This document shows, piece after piece, positions 10,097 to 18,726 of a stretch of 64,000 nt of DNA. The notes beneath the pieces are model-generated. The model had not been told where the DNA came from, made no database searches, and worked only from the letters and a program-made list of their open reading frames with translations. The position numbers were made by a program, and so were the translations under genes. How positions within the stretch are numbered: the stretch's first letter is position 1; each line of letters starts with the position of its first letter. Source of the DNA: Klebsiella pneumoniae. Lineage in GTDB: Bacteria; Pseudomonadota; Gammaproteobacteria; Pseudomonadales; UBA5518. The DNA is taken from positions 49,394-113,393 of the forward strand of contig CAMAXE010000014.1 of assembly GCA_945862145.1 (NCBI GenBank), given 5' to 3'.

Positions 10097-10696
10097 TTGT
10101 TCACAAGACTGCCATTATCCCTGCTGTTCGGCACAGTTCTCACTCTGCTGATGTTCTGGCTGATGTCCAGCTTGGTCAGCCGCCCGAGCGGCGGCGAAGC
10201 TATGAGAGAAGCGACCCGGATCGAGTTCACCCGGATGCGCAAAGATACCGATGTCGCGAGCAAGCGCGAAGAAAAGGTCGAGCGTGAGCGCCCACCGCCT
10301 GCGCCGGAAGTGCCAAAGATGCAGTTCCAAACGAGTGGCGTCGACAGCAACGTCGCTACGCTTACGCCAAGCGTCGATGCACGCGGCGCGATGAGCGGGC
10401 TGAACATTTCCGCAGGCTCCGACCGCGATACGATTCCCTTGGTTCGCGTTCCCCCAGACTACCCTGCGCGTGCCGTCAACCGTGGCATTGAAGGGTGGGT
10501 GCTCGTGGAATTCACGATTACAGGCACCGGCGCGGTCAAGGACGCCAAGGTCGTCGACTCCAAGCCAGGTACCATATTCAACGACGCCGCAGTCAAGGCT
10601 ATCAGTCGCTGGCGTTACAACCCGAAGGTTGAGAACGGACAGCCCGTCGAACGTCGTGGCGTACGCACGATCATCCGTTTCGACCTGGAGAACTGA
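10097..10696 (+). CDS. tonB: Energy transducer TonB (TonB2-like)
   Basis: 199-aa TonB family protein that carries energy from ExbBD across the periplasm to outer-membrane receptors. A single transmembrane anchor is at about residues 5-26, followed by a short charged/proline linker (RERPPPAPEVPK) and a C-terminal TonB domain with PPDYPARAVNRGIEGWVLVEF and AVKAISRWRYNP. I chose TTG at 10097 because GCAGGAGCC lies directly upstream and the anchor then starts at residue 5. Longer in-frame starts would run into exbD. The short linker is typical of TonB2-type proteins. Confidence 0.88.
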   Translation: MFTRLPLSLLFGTVLTLLMFWLMSSLVSRPSGGEAMREATRIEFTRMRKDTDVASKREEKVERERPPPAPEVPKMQFQTSGVDSNVATLTPSVDARGAMSGLNISAGSDRDTIPLVRVPPDYPARAVNRGIEGWVLVEFTITGTGAVKDAKVVDSKPGTIFNDAAVKAISRWRYNPKVENGQPVERRGVRTIIRFDLEN

Positions 10697-10699
10697 GGC

Positions 10700-11932
10700 A
10701 TGACCATGATGCAGTTCATGCTCCGCGCGACTCTTGCCCTGCTCCTTGCGCTTTCGCTGGCAGGTCAGGCCAACGCCCAAAAGAAAAAAGACGATGCGCC
10801 CCCTCCCACGGGCATCGACGCTGCGACTGGCAAAATCCTGACCGAGGCCATCGAGGCGCTCAACAAGGAGAACTACTCGGGCGCCAAAGCGGCGATCGCA
10901 AGGTTGAAGCTGGATTCGCTGAGCCCTTACGAGCGTAGCCGCACGGAGCAGATCCTCGCTACCATCGAGAGTTCGCAGGACAACTACACCAAGGCGCGCG
11001 GGCACCTGCAGGCAGCGATCGCCGCCGGGGGCCTGAACGACAAGGAAATCTCGGACACGCGCTACCAAATGGCGCAGATGTTCCTTGCCGAGGAAAAATG
11101 GAAGGAAGGCGCTGCAGCCTTGGAAGAGTGGTTTCGCACGGCCCAGAGCCCTAACGGTGCTGCTTACTACCTGCTTGCGGTAGCCTATTACCAGCTGGAG
11201 GACTTCAAGCGTGCTACGCCTCCGGCGCAGAAAGCCGTAGACCTCACAGACAAGCCGCAAGAAGGCTGGGTCCAACTGGTCCTGGCGCTGTATCTGCAGC
11301 AAGACCGCTACTCCGAGGCAGTGCCGCTGCTGAAGAAACTGATTTCCATGACGCCTGAGAAAAAGAGCTATTGGCAGCAACTGTCGTCTGTGTATGGGCA
11401 GATGGAGGACTACATCAAGGCTCTGAGCACCTTGCAGCTCGCGTACAACGCCGGGATCGTGAACGAAGACTCTGACATACGCCGCCTCGCCGATCTGCAA
11501 CTCTTCAACGAACTGCCTTACCGTTGTGGCATGACCCTCGACGAGGCTATCGCGAAGAAGCAGGTGAAGGTTGATGCCAAGCTCTATGAGAAGCAGGCCA
11601 ACTGCTGGATCAGTGCACGCGACTTCGGGAAGGCGATTTCCCCGTTGAACCGGGCCGCTGAAATGGCCGGGAGCGGCGATCTGTTTGTGCGACTCGGAGA
11701 AGTCCAGATCCAACGAAGTGAATGGGGCGAAGCCGCGAAGGCGCTGCAAAGCGGAATCCGCAAAGGCGGCCTCAAGGACACAGGTAACGCGCAGTTGCTT
11801 CTCGGGATCGCGCACTTCAACCAGAAGAACTACGGGTCCGCGGGCGACGCGTTCAATCGGGCGCGTGGCTTCGAGAAGCATCGAAGGATGGCCGATGGCT
11901 ATCTGGAGTTGATCAAGGTCCAGAAGGGTTGA
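10700..11932 (+). CDS. Periplasmic TPR protein of the Ton operon
   Basis: 410-aa protein with a signal peptide (about 1-26, ending GQANAQK) and helical tetratricopeptide-type repeats along most of its length, for example around residues 85-240 and 300-400. A TPR protein at the end of TonB2/TtpC operons is a recurrent neighbour, presumably a periplasmic scaffold; no enzyme motif is seen. The ATG is four bases after the tonB stop, and its stop overlaps a TTG of the next frame. Two cysteines (RCGMT, NCWIS) could form a disulfide. Confidence 0.85.
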   Translation: MTMMQFMLRATLALLLALSLAGQANAQKKKDDAPPPTGIDAATGKILTEAIEALNKENYSGAKAAIARLKLDSLSPYERSRTEQILATIESSQDNYTKARGHLQAAIAAGGLNDKEISDTRYQMAQMFLAEEKWKEGAAALEEWFRTAQSPNGAAYYLLAVAYYQLEDFKRATPPAQKAVDLTDKPQEGWVQLVLALYLQQDRYSEAVPLLKKLISMTPEKKSYWQQLSSVYGQMEDYIKALSTLQLAYNAGIVNEDSDIRRLADLQLFNELPYRCGMTLDEAIAKKQVKVDAKLYEKQANCWISARDFGKAISPLNRAAEMAGSGDLFVRLGEVQIQRSEWGEAAKALQSGIRKGGLKDTGNAQLLLGIAHFNQKNYGSAGDAFNRARGFEKHRRMADGYLELIKVQKG

Positions 11933-11952
11933 TTCGAGGATCACAGCCAGTC

Positions 11953-12663
11953 ATGAGCCGGAATAAACCACACAATGGCCCTGTGCGCAGGGTGGCAGGC
12001 ATCGCGGTCGCGGTGCTTCTGGGCGTCGGGAGCGTGGCGAGCCACGCGCAGGACGTCGGGGAGCGCTACGCAAAACTCTACGCAGACACTGAGAGTTTCG
12101 TGCGCTATAACGACATGCTCACCAAGCAGATCGCGTCGCAGCAGCAGCGTCTGGCTGACGTCGAATCGCAGTCCGCTGCGCTCGACGCCACTGCAGCCAA
12201 CCTGGCCCCGCTTCTCTCGCGGATGCATGGTGATCTTGAGAAGTTTGTCGCCCAGGACCTCCCCTTCCTCGATCCTATCGGGGACAGCGACGATAGCCGC
12301 CAAGACCGCATGCAGCGTCTCAAGGACATGATGTCTGACGGCGGTCTAAACTCGGCCGAGAAATACCGCCGTCTTCTAGAGGCCTATCAAATCGAGATGG
12401 AATATGGCCGTTCGGTTGCGGCGTATCCAGGGCAACTTGACGACGGTCGTAAGGCCGAGTTCGTGAGGGTCGGTCGCGTGTCCCTGCTGTACCGCACAGA
12501 GGATGGCCAGGAGGCTGGCTATTGGGACCACGCCCAGAAGACATGGGTCGTTGACAACGATTACCGTGACACAGTGGCCCAGGCACTGCGGGTTGCCAAA
12601 AAAGAAGTAGCGCCTGACGTGATGTTCGTTCCGGTGCCCCCGGCGCAGGAGGCCCGCTCGTGA
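11953..12663 (+). CDS. DUF3450 periplasmic coiled-coil protein (copy 2)
   Basis: 236 aa, paralogue of the protein at 6544-7332. It shares EKYRRLLEAYQIEMEYGRS, GRVSLLYRTEDG, GYWDHAQKTWVVDN and the ending VPVPxxxEARS, but is shorter in the N-terminal coiled coil. A signal peptide spans about residues 1-29 (ending ASHAQD). The ATG at 11953 has GAGGA 12 bases upstream; a TTG at 11929 overlapping the TPR stop is the alternative. Its stop overlaps the following GTG exactly as in copy 1, so the two-gene unit was duplicated as a block. Confidence 0.83.
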   Translation: MSRNKPHNGPVRRVAGIAVAVLLGVGSVASHAQDVGERYAKLYADTESFVRYNDMLTKQIASQQQRLADVESQSAALDATAANLAPLLSRMHGDLEKFVAQDLPFLDPIGDSDDSRQDRMQRLKDMMSDGGLNSAEKYRRLLEAYQIEMEYGRSVAAYPGQLDDGRKAEFVRVGRVSLLYRTEDGQEAGYWDHAQKTWVVDNDYRDTVAQALRVAKKEVAPDVMFVPVPPAQEARS

Positions 12664-14084
12664 ACTGCACTCGCTTTATCAAAGCCGCTCTCGTAGCCCT
12701 CAGCCTGCTGCCGTTGGCTGCAACGCAGGCTGCCGTGAACCTAGGCGAATTGGAGCGCCAGTCGGCCGCCATGCGTGAGCGGGAGGCGAAAGTCTGGAAG
12801 GAACGCGAAGCTACTCAGCGAGTAGAGCTTCAGAAGCAGGAGAAATCTCTGGCGGAAGCGGCCGCGCGGCGCCAGCGCGCTGACAACCGGACCAAGACAC
12901 TCGATGCCGAATGGACCGCAAACGACGCGCGTATCACGGAATTCAAAGATTTGCTGCGTCAGCGCGAAGGCAACTTGGGAGAGCTCTTCGGGGTTACGCG
13001 CCAGATTGCCGGCGACGCGGCCAATGTACTGTCCAGCTCCATGCTCAGTTCGCAGCTCCGGCCTGTCGAAGGCGAGGAAGGGCGTGAGGCGTTCATGCGG
13101 CGGATTGCCGCGGCGAAGGAGCTTCCGGGTATCGACGAGCTTCAGCGCCTGTGGTTCGAGCTACAGCGCGAAATGACAGAGACGTCCAAGGTCGTCCGCT
13201 TCAAGGCACCGGTCAAGATGCGTGACGGGACGTTGGCAGAGGCGGACGTCGTGAGAGTAGGTCCTTTCACCGCGGTTGCCGACGGCAAGTATCTCACGTA
13301 CAACTCGAGTACCTTGCAACTCGAGCAACTCGAGCGTGAGCTCACGCCCGGCCTCATGCGTACGGCGAGGGACCTCTCGGGCTCCACTGGTGATGGGTAC
13401 GTCTCAGCTGTGGTAGATCCGGCACGTGGTGCGATGATAGGGATGTTTTCTGAGCGGCCAAATATCATCGAGCGTATCCAGCACGGAGAGGTCGTCAACT
13501 ACGTGATTCTTTTCGTGGGCATACTTGCGGTAGTGCTCGCGCTATACCAGTACGTCTATCTGTTTATGCAGCGTGCCAAGGTTGCCGCGCAGTTGAAGAA
13601 CCTCTCACAGCCCACCAGCAACAATCCGCTTGGTCGTGTTCTTCTGGCAATGCATGAGGGTGATGTGGCCGGTCAGTCGGCAGAGGTTGTGGAACTCAAG
13701 ATCTCCGAGGCTGTGCTTCGCGAGGTGCCTAAACTGCAACGCTTCCAGGCCTTCTTGCGCCTCGGCGTGGCGGCGGGTCCGCTGCTCGGTCTGATCGGTA
13801 CAGTCATCGGCATGATCGTGACCTTCCATGTCATCACGTCCACGGGTTCCAGTGACCCCAAGATGATGGCGCATGGTATCGGGCAGGCCATGATGGCGAC
13901 GGTACTGGGAATTGGTATCGCCATCCCGCTGCTCTTCATTAATCAAGGCATGACCGCGCTTTCCAATATCGTGACGCGGATCCTTGATGAACAGAGCCAA
14001 GCGGTGCTTGCGAATGAACTGCTGCGGCGCAACCCCTTCATGACGCGCTCGCTCGAAGAGGCTCGGCGCCTCGACAAGGGCTGA
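12660..14084 (+). CDS. ttpC: TtpC-like ExbB-family protein with periplasmic N-terminal domain (copy 2)
   Basis: 474 aa, same architecture as the protein at 7329-8720: signal peptide (about 1-23), periplasmic coiled coil, transmembrane helix near 281-303, then a MotA/TolQ/ExbB domain with AAGPLLGLIGTVIGMIVTF and GIGIAIPLLFINQGM. The GTG start is preceded by CAGGAGG inside the upstream gene. No own ExbB, ExbD or TonB follows, so it probably shares those of the first cassette. Last gene of the operon, followed by a terminator. Confidence 0.85.
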   Translation: MNCTRFIKAALVALSLLPLAATQAAVNLGELERQSAAMREREAKVWKEREATQRVELQKQEKSLAEAAARRQRADNRTKTLDAEWTANDARITEFKDLLRQREGNLGELFGVTRQIAGDAANVLSSSMLSSQLRPVEGEEGREAFMRRIAAAKELPGIDELQRLWFELQREMTETSKVVRFKAPVKMRDGTLAEADVVRVGPFTAVADGKYLTYNSSTLQLEQLERELTPGLMRTARDLSGSTGDGYVSAVVDPARGAMIGMFSERPNIIERIQHGEVVNYVILFVGILAVVLALYQYVYLFMQRAKVAAQLKNLSQPTSNNPLGRVLLAMHEGDVAGQSAEVVELKISEAVLREVPKLQRFQAFLRLGVAAGPLLGLIGTVIGMIVTFHVITSTGSSDPKMMAHGIGQAMMATVLGIGIAIPLLFINQGMTALSNIVTRILDEQSQAVLANELLRRNPFMTRSLEEARRLDKG

Positions 14085-14104
14085 CACGCGCCTCGGCTCC
14101 ATCG

Positions 14105-14132
14105 ACGGGCGGCAGAGATGCCGCCCGTTTTC
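14105..14132 (+). terminator. Rho-independent terminator of the Ton operon
   Basis: Ten-base perfect stem (ACGGGCGGCA / TGCCGCCCGT) with a GAGA loop at 14115-14118, followed by TTTT. It lies 21 bases after the last Ton gene and before nrdR, so it separates the two transcription units. Confidence 0.85.
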
Positions 14133-14160
14133 GTTCAGGCCAAGTGATCCCGGGTCCCTG

Positions 14161-14169
14161 TGCTAGTAT
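14161..14169 (+). promoter_or_regulatory. Candidate extended -10 promoter of nrdR
   Basis: TGCTAGTAT has the TGN extension directly before a TAGTAT -10 box, 30 bases upstream of the nrdR ATG. No good -35 is seen, which an extended -10 tolerates. Similar TGCTAnnnT boxes stand before ribA, hepT and pdxH in this window. Confidence 0.4.
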
Positions 14170-14199
14170 CCACCGCGATCCGTTCCGGACGATCCCCGC

Positions 14200-14673
14200 A
14201 TGCGTTGCCCTTTCTGCTCCGCCGCCGACACCAAGGTAATCGACTCCCGCCTCGTGGCCGAAGGTGACCAGGTCCGGCGGCGTAGAGAGTGCCTGAGTTG
14301 CAGCGAGCGCTTCACGACCTACGAGAGCGCCGAACTCCTCCTGCCGCGCATCATCAAACAGAGCGGCGTTCGTGAACCCTTCAATGAGGACAAACTCCGG
14401 CAGGGTATCCTGCGAGCCCTCGAGAAGCGCCCCGTCAGCAGCGAGAAGATCGAGGCGATGCTGATCCAGATAAAGCGGATCCTTCAGGCGTCGGGCGAGC
14501 GCGAGGTGGTCTCGCGCGTGGTGGGCGAAGAAGTCATGCGGCAACTGAAGGCGGTGGACCATGTTGCCTTCGTGCGCTTCGCGTCCGTGTACCGCAGTTT
14601 TCAGGATCTGAATGAGTTCCGCCTCGAGATCGAGCGGCTCGCCGAAGAGCAGCTCTCGCTCCCGGAGCCCTGA
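14200..14673 (+). CDS. nrdR: Transcriptional repressor NrdR
   Basis: 157 aa, the usual length. Zinc-ribbon DNA-binding domain with [15 protein letters not shown] and CLSCSERF, followed by an ATP-cone (about residues 45-140). The family senses ATP/dATP and represses ribonucleotide reductase genes. Its place directly before ribD is the common gammaproteobacterial order. It starts at ATG 14200. Confidence 0.96.
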   Translation: MRCPFCSAADTKVIDSRLVAEGDQVRRRRECLSCSERFTTYESAELLLPRIIKQSGVREPFNEDKLRQGILRALEKRPVSSEKIEAMLIQIKRILQASGEREVVSRVVGEEVMRQLKAVDHVAFVRFASVYRSFQDLNEFRLEIERLAEEQLSLPEP

Positions 14674-14687
14674 GCTCCCAGTTCTGC

Positions 14688-15785
14688 ATGAACAGCTGCC
14701 CCGATGACACGCGTTTTATGGCCTTGGCTATCCGTCTTGCGCGGCATGGCCTGGACCGAACCTCACCGAATCCCCGCGTAGGCTGCGTGCTGGTACGCAG
14801 CGGAGCGCTCCTTGCCGAGGGCTGGCACGCACGCGCCGGAGAGCCGCACGCGGAGGCACTTGCACTGGCCGCGGCCGGCGAACGCGCGCGCGGTGCTACG
14901 GCCTATGTGACGCTGGAGCCTTGCAGCCACCACGGCCGCACCGGCCCCTGTGCCGATGTGCTGGTCGCGGCCGGCATCTCCCGGGTAGTAGTCGCCACGG
15001 AAGATCCCAACCCGCGCGTGAGCGGCCAGGGTCTGGCACGGTTGCGTGCAGCGGGCATCGAGGTTCTGGTGGGTGTGCTGGCGAGCGAGGCACGCGCACT
15101 GAACCCGGGATTCTCCTCGCGGATGACCCGCGGCCGGCCATGGCTTTGCTGCAAGCTGGCCACCAGCCTTGACGGTCGCACCGCGATGGCCTCCGGAGAG
15201 AGCCAATGGATCACCGGCGAGGCGGCGCGTCAGGACGTTCAGCGCCTGCGCGCGCGCAGTTGCGCAGTGATGACCGGGGTCGGCACCGTGCTCAGGGATG
15301 ACCCGCGGCTCGATGTGCGCCTCGGTGACGCAGCGAGCGCGAGACAGCCGCTGCGCGTTGTGCTCGACAGCCAACTACGCACGCCTCCGGGTGCGCGCCT
15401 GACGGCGTCTCCCGGCCATGCACTGGTGGTTCATGCCGACGCTCACCCGGGCCGTGAGCAGGCGCTCGTGGGTGCAGGCTGCGAGCTTCTTAGATTGCCC
15501 GATGGGCAGGGCAGGGTGGCGTTGCCCGCGCTCCTTGAGGCGCTGGCCGCACGGGAATGCAATGAGGTGCTGCTCGAGGCGGGCGCGACACTTTGTGGTG
15601 CTTTTGCAGCGGCCGGACTGATCGACGAGTACCGGATCTACATGGCGCCCGTATTGCTCGGCAGTAGGGCCAGGCCTTTGCTGGAATTGCCCTTCGAGCA
15701 CATGGCAGAGCGGCTGCAACTCACGGTAACGGCCGTCGAGGCAGTCGGTGAAGACTGGCGCATAACCGCCGTTCCACGCGCCTGA
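14688..15785 (+). CDS. ribD: Bifunctional riboflavin biosynthesis deaminase/reductase RibD
   Basis: 365 aa, full length. The N-terminal deaminase domain has the zinc site GEPHAEALAL and EPCSHHGRTGPC; the C-terminal reductase domain (from about residue 150) uses NADPH. Together they convert the pyrimidine product of GTP cyclohydrolase II towards 5-amino-6-ribitylaminouracil. It is 14 bases after nrdR and close to ribE, so it is probably part of one rib transcription unit. No FMN riboswitch is visible upstream. Confidence 0.95.
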   Translation: MNSCPDDTRFMALAIRLARHGLDRTSPNPRVGCVLVRSGALLAEGWHARAGEPHAEALALAAAGERARGATAYVTLEPCSHHGRTGPCADVLVAAGISRVVVATEDPNPRVSGQGLARLRAAGIEVLVGVLASEARALNPGFSSRMTRGRPWLCCKLATSLDGRTAMASGESQWITGEAARQDVQRLRARSCAVMTGVGTVLRDDPRLDVRLGDAASARQPLRVVLDSQLRTPPGARLTASPGHALVVHADAHPGREQALVGAGCELLRLPDGQGRVALPALLEALAARECNEVLLEAGATLCGAFAAAGLIDEYRIYMAPVLLGSRARPLLELPFEHMAERLQLTVTAVEAVGEDWRITAVPRA

Positions 15786-15817
15786 GCGTGGCACCCAACG
15801 AGATCAGGAGAGGGGCT

Positions 15818-16483
15818 ATGTTCACGGGAATCATCGCGGCGGTCGGCGAGTTACGCCGGCTCGAGCGTCGGGGCGGTGACGTGCGGCTGGAGATCGGCAC
15901 GGGCAAACTCGATCTCGCGGACGTGAAGGGAGGCGACAGCATCGCCACCAGCGGCGTCTGCCTTACCGTGGTTGCGCATGGCACGGATTGGTTTGCGGCC
16001 GACGTGTCGCTGGAAACGCTTTCGCTCACCACGCTTGGTGCCTTGGGTCAGGGCGCGAAAGTGAATCTGGAAAAGTCGATTGGCGTGACGGACCGCCTGG
16101 GCGGCCACATGGTGAGCGGCCACATTGATGGCGTAGGTGAGGTGATCTCGCTTGGGCAGGACGCGCGCTCGTGGCGCTACAGCCTGCGGGCGCCGGCGCA
16201 ACTTGCCCGCTACATCGCCCGCAAGGGTTCAATTTGCATCGATGGCGTCAGCCTGACGGTAAATGCCGTTAACGGCGCGGACTTCGAGTTGAATATCATT
16301 CCTGCGACCATGCGCGAGACTGTTTTCGGTGAATACCGGGCGGGCTCCAGGGTGAACCTCGAGGTCGATCTGGTGGCACGCTACCTCGAGCGCCTGTTGC
16401 TGGGAGACAGCGCCGCCCTGCCCGATGCCGCTGGCGGCATCAGCCGCGACTTCCTCGCCAGTCACGGATTTCCCTCGACATGA
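15818..16483 (+). CDS. ribE: Riboflavin synthase alpha chain RibE
   Basis: 221 aa made of two similar lumazine-binding halves, starting MFTGIIAAVGEL and repeating with KGSICIDGVSLTVNAV against GDSIATSGVCLTVVAH. It performs the final dismutation of dimethyl-ribityllumazine to riboflavin. I placed the start at ATG 15818, with AGGAGAGGGG upstream; an in-frame GTG 30 bases earlier gives extra non-family residues. The stop overlaps the next ATG (ATGA). Confidence 0.95.
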   Translation: MFTGIIAAVGELRRLERRGGDVRLEIGTGKLDLADVKGGDSIATSGVCLTVVAHGTDWFAADVSLETLSLTTLGALGQGAKVNLEKSIGVTDRLGGHMVSGHIDGVGEVISLGQDARSWRYSLRAPAQLARYIARKGSICIDGVSLTVNAVNGADFELNIIPATMRETVFGEYRAGSRVNLEVDLVARYLERLLLGDSAALPDAAGGISRDFLASHGFPST

Positions 16484-17595
16484 ACTTCGATCCCCCGCAG
16501 AAACTCGTCGATGCCTTCCGTCAGGGGGGGATGGTCGTGCTGGTCCACGATGACGACCAACGCCTCGGCGGCGTGGTCATGGCAAGCGCCGAATCGGTGA
16601 CGGCCGAGCAGGTAAATTTCATGGCCCGTAACGCCCGCGGCCTGGTGAGCCTGGCGCTCACCCCGGAGCGTTGCAGCCAGCTCGCACTCCCCGCAATGGC
16701 GGGCAGCGCCTCCAGCGCCCAGAGCAGTCGCTTCCGCGTCTCCATCGAGGCCGCCGAAGGGATCAGCACGGGTATCTCGGCGGCTGACCGCGCCCACACG
16801 GTGCGTGTCGCGGTAGCCCGCAACGCCCAGGCGCGCGATCTGGTGCAGCCCGGGCACGTGTTCCCGGTGCGCGCGGAGATCGGCGGCGTGCTGAAGCGCG
16901 CGGGTCACGCCGAGGGCGGCTGTGACCTCGCCCGGCTCGCCGGCCACGAGCCCGCAGCCGTGATTGCCGAGGTTCTGTGCGATGACGGCAGTCTCGCCAC
17001 CGGCGCCAGGCTGCAGTCCTTCGCACGGCAGCACGGCCTGCCCTTCGGCACCATCGCAAGCCTGATCCAGTTCCGCCTGCTGAACGAGGCCACGGTGGAA
17101 CTGCTGCGTGAGGGCGAGGTGCAAACCGCCTGGGGCCGTTTCCGTCTGGGCGTGTTCCGCGAGCCGGAGTCCGGCGCGGTGCACACGGCCCTCAGTCTGG
17201 GCCACGTCGAGCTAGCGGTTCCGGTGCTGGTGCGGGTTCATCTGCAGGCCTCCTTGCGTGATCTGTTCTGGACCCAGGTGCCCGGACAGCCACCGGGCTG
17301 GAATCCGGCCCGCTGCCTGGAACGCATCGCGCGCGAGGGCGCCGGCGTTTTTGTCCTGCTCGATCAACCTGAGAGCGCCGAGCACCGCCTCGCCAGCGTA
17401 GAGGCCGCACTGGGCGGACGCTCGCCCGCGCTGCCAGGGCGCTCCCCCCACAGCAACCACACGCTGGTGGGGGTCGGTTCGCAGATCCTGCGTCGCCTGG
17501 GCGTGGGGCAGATGCGCGTGATGGGTCCGCAGATTCGCTACAACGCCATCTCGGGATTTGGCCTTGAGGTCGTGGAGTATCTGCCCTTCGAGTAA
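16480..17595 (+). CDS. RibBA-family protein with both active sites degenerate
   Basis: 371 aa, with the length and layout of RibBA: a DHBP synthase-like domain (about 1-205) and a GTP cyclohydrolase II-like domain (about 206-371). Much of the first domain is well conserved (SIEAAEGISTGISAADRA, QPGHVFPVRA), but the catalytic metal-binding stretch that normally reads RENEGD is replaced by QRLGGV in DDDQRLGGVVMASAES. GHTEA is also changed to GHAEGG. The second domain lacks the zinc cysteines and the RQEGRG signature that are intact in the separate RibA at 20422. From the sequence it should make neither product; a working RibB is then needed elsewhere. A non-enzymatic role is possible. No frameshift; it stays in the rib operon. 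Confidence 0.85.
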   Translation: MNFDPPQKLVDAFRQGGMVVLVHDDDQRLGGVVMASAESVTAEQVNFMARNARGLVSLALTPERCSQLALPAMAGSASSAQSSRFRVSIEAAEGISTGISAADRAHTVRVAVARNAQARDLVQPGHVFPVRAEIGGVLKRAGHAEGGCDLARLAGHEPAAVIAEVLCDDGSLATGARLQSFARQHGLPFGTIASLIQFRLLNEATVELLREGEVQTAWGRFRLGVFREPESGAVHTALSLGHVELAVPVLVRVHLQASLRDLFWTQVPGQPPGWNPARCLERIAREGAGVFVLLDQPESAEHRLASVEAALGGRSPALPGRSPHSNHTLVGVGSQILRRLGVGQMRVMGPQIRYNAISGFGLEVVEYLPFE

Positions 17596-17760
17596 CGGCC
17601 ACGCTGCCTCGCCGGGCGCCTGCGCCGCGCAACTGCGGCACACAGTTCCACCCGATCGCGCGGCAGAAGGCCATAGGATCACCGCTCGCGCGGCATGGCC
17701 GCCCTGCGGGATTGGTGGCAGAATTGGTAACCCCTTCAGCCGCAGCACACCGAGGCGAGC

Positions 17761-18231
17761 ATGTCAGAGATCAAGACCATCGAAGGCGATTTCGCCCCGA
17801 GTGAGGCCCGCTTTGCATTGATTGCCAGCCGCTTCAATGCGTTCGTGGTCGAGAGCTTGATCGCCGGCGCGATCGATGCGTTGCGCCGTCACGGTGTCCC
17901 TGCCTCGCGGATCACGCTGATCCGTGCCCCCGGTGCATGGGAGCTGCCCCTGGTGGCGCAAAAGGTCGCCTGTAGCGGCAATTACGACGCCATCGTGGCA
18001 CTGGGCGCCGTGATTCGCGGCGGCACTCCCCACTTCGAGCATGTGGCCGGCGAGTGCACCAAGGGGCTGGCTGCGGCATCCATGGATGCGGGCATTCCCA
18101 TTTCCTTCGGCGTTCTCACCGTCGACACCATCGAGCAGGCCATCGAGAGAGCCGGCACCAAGGCCGGCAACAAGGGCGCCGAGGCGGCGCTCTCGGCCCT
18201 CGAGATGGTGAGCCTGCTGGCACGCCTGTGA
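17761..18231 (+). CDS. ribH: 6,7-dimethyl-8-ribityllumazine synthase RibH
   Basis: 156 aa, usual length for lumazine synthase, which condenses the uracil intermediate with dihydroxybutanone phosphate. Substrate motifs are visible: [23 protein letters not shown] and [20 protein letters not shown] at 17761, 165 bases after the RibBA-like gene. It overlaps nusB by four bases (GTGA). Confidence 0.96.
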   Translation: MSEIKTIEGDFAPSEARFALIASRFNAFVVESLIAGAIDALRRHGVPASRITLIRAPGAWELPLVAQKVACSGNYDAIVALGAVIRGGTPHFEHVAGECTKGLAAASMDAGIPISFGVLTVDTIEQAIERAGTKAGNKGAEAALSALEMVSLLARL

Positions 18232-18701
18232 ACGCAGCAGCCGAGGCCGACAGCGTCGCGGCCCGCCGTGCGCTCATTGCGGGCCGTCACAAGGCCCGCC
18301 ATTACGCGGTGCAGGCGCTCTACCAGTGGGCCGTCTCGGGCAACAGCCCGGGTGACATCGAGCGTCAGTTCCGCGAGGACTTCGAGTTCCGCGGCACGGA
18401 CCTCGAATACTTCCAGAATCTGATCCACGGCGTACCGGCCTGCGCCTCTGACCTCGACCTCGCCTTCTCGCCCTTTCTCGACATCGAGCTCCACAAACTA
18501 GGCCCCGTCGAGCGGGCTGTGCTGCGCATCGCCACCTGGGAACTGCGTGAGCGCCTCGATGTGCCGTGGCGTGTCGTGCTGGATGAAGCGGTCTCGCTCA
18601 CCCGCAAGTTCGGCGCCACCGACAGCCACCGCTTCGTCAATGCCGTACTCGACCGCGTGGCCCGCGAGCTGCGCCCGGTCGAAATCCGCGGCGGCCGCTG
18701 A
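18228..18701 (+). CDS. nusB: Transcription antitermination factor NusB
   Basis: 157 aa all-helical NusB that joins NusE (S10) and boxA RNA in antitermination of rRNA operons. Family segments [28 protein letters not shown] and [13 protein letters not shown] are clear. GTG start overlaps the ribH stop, a standard ribH-nusB linkage. Confidence 0.95.
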   Translation: MNAAAEADSVAARRALIAGRHKARHYAVQALYQWAVSGNSPGDIERQFREDFEFRGTDLEYFQNLIHGVPACASDLDLAFSPFLDIELHKLGPVERAVLRIATWELRERLDVPWRVVLDEAVSLTRKFGATDSHRFVNAVLDRVARELRPVEIRGGR

Positions 18702-18726
18702 ACCCCGCGCCTGCGGCTGACTGCCC

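Noticed and set aside
10115..11944. 609-residue open frame on minus opposite tonB and the TPR gene
   Set aside because: No domain, no ribosome site, and the opposite strand carries well-supported genes.
15786..15817. FMN riboswitch before ribE or ribD
   Set aside because: The gaps are too short and the conserved FMN aptamer core is absent; only the TPP element at 27.9 kb is a riboswitch.
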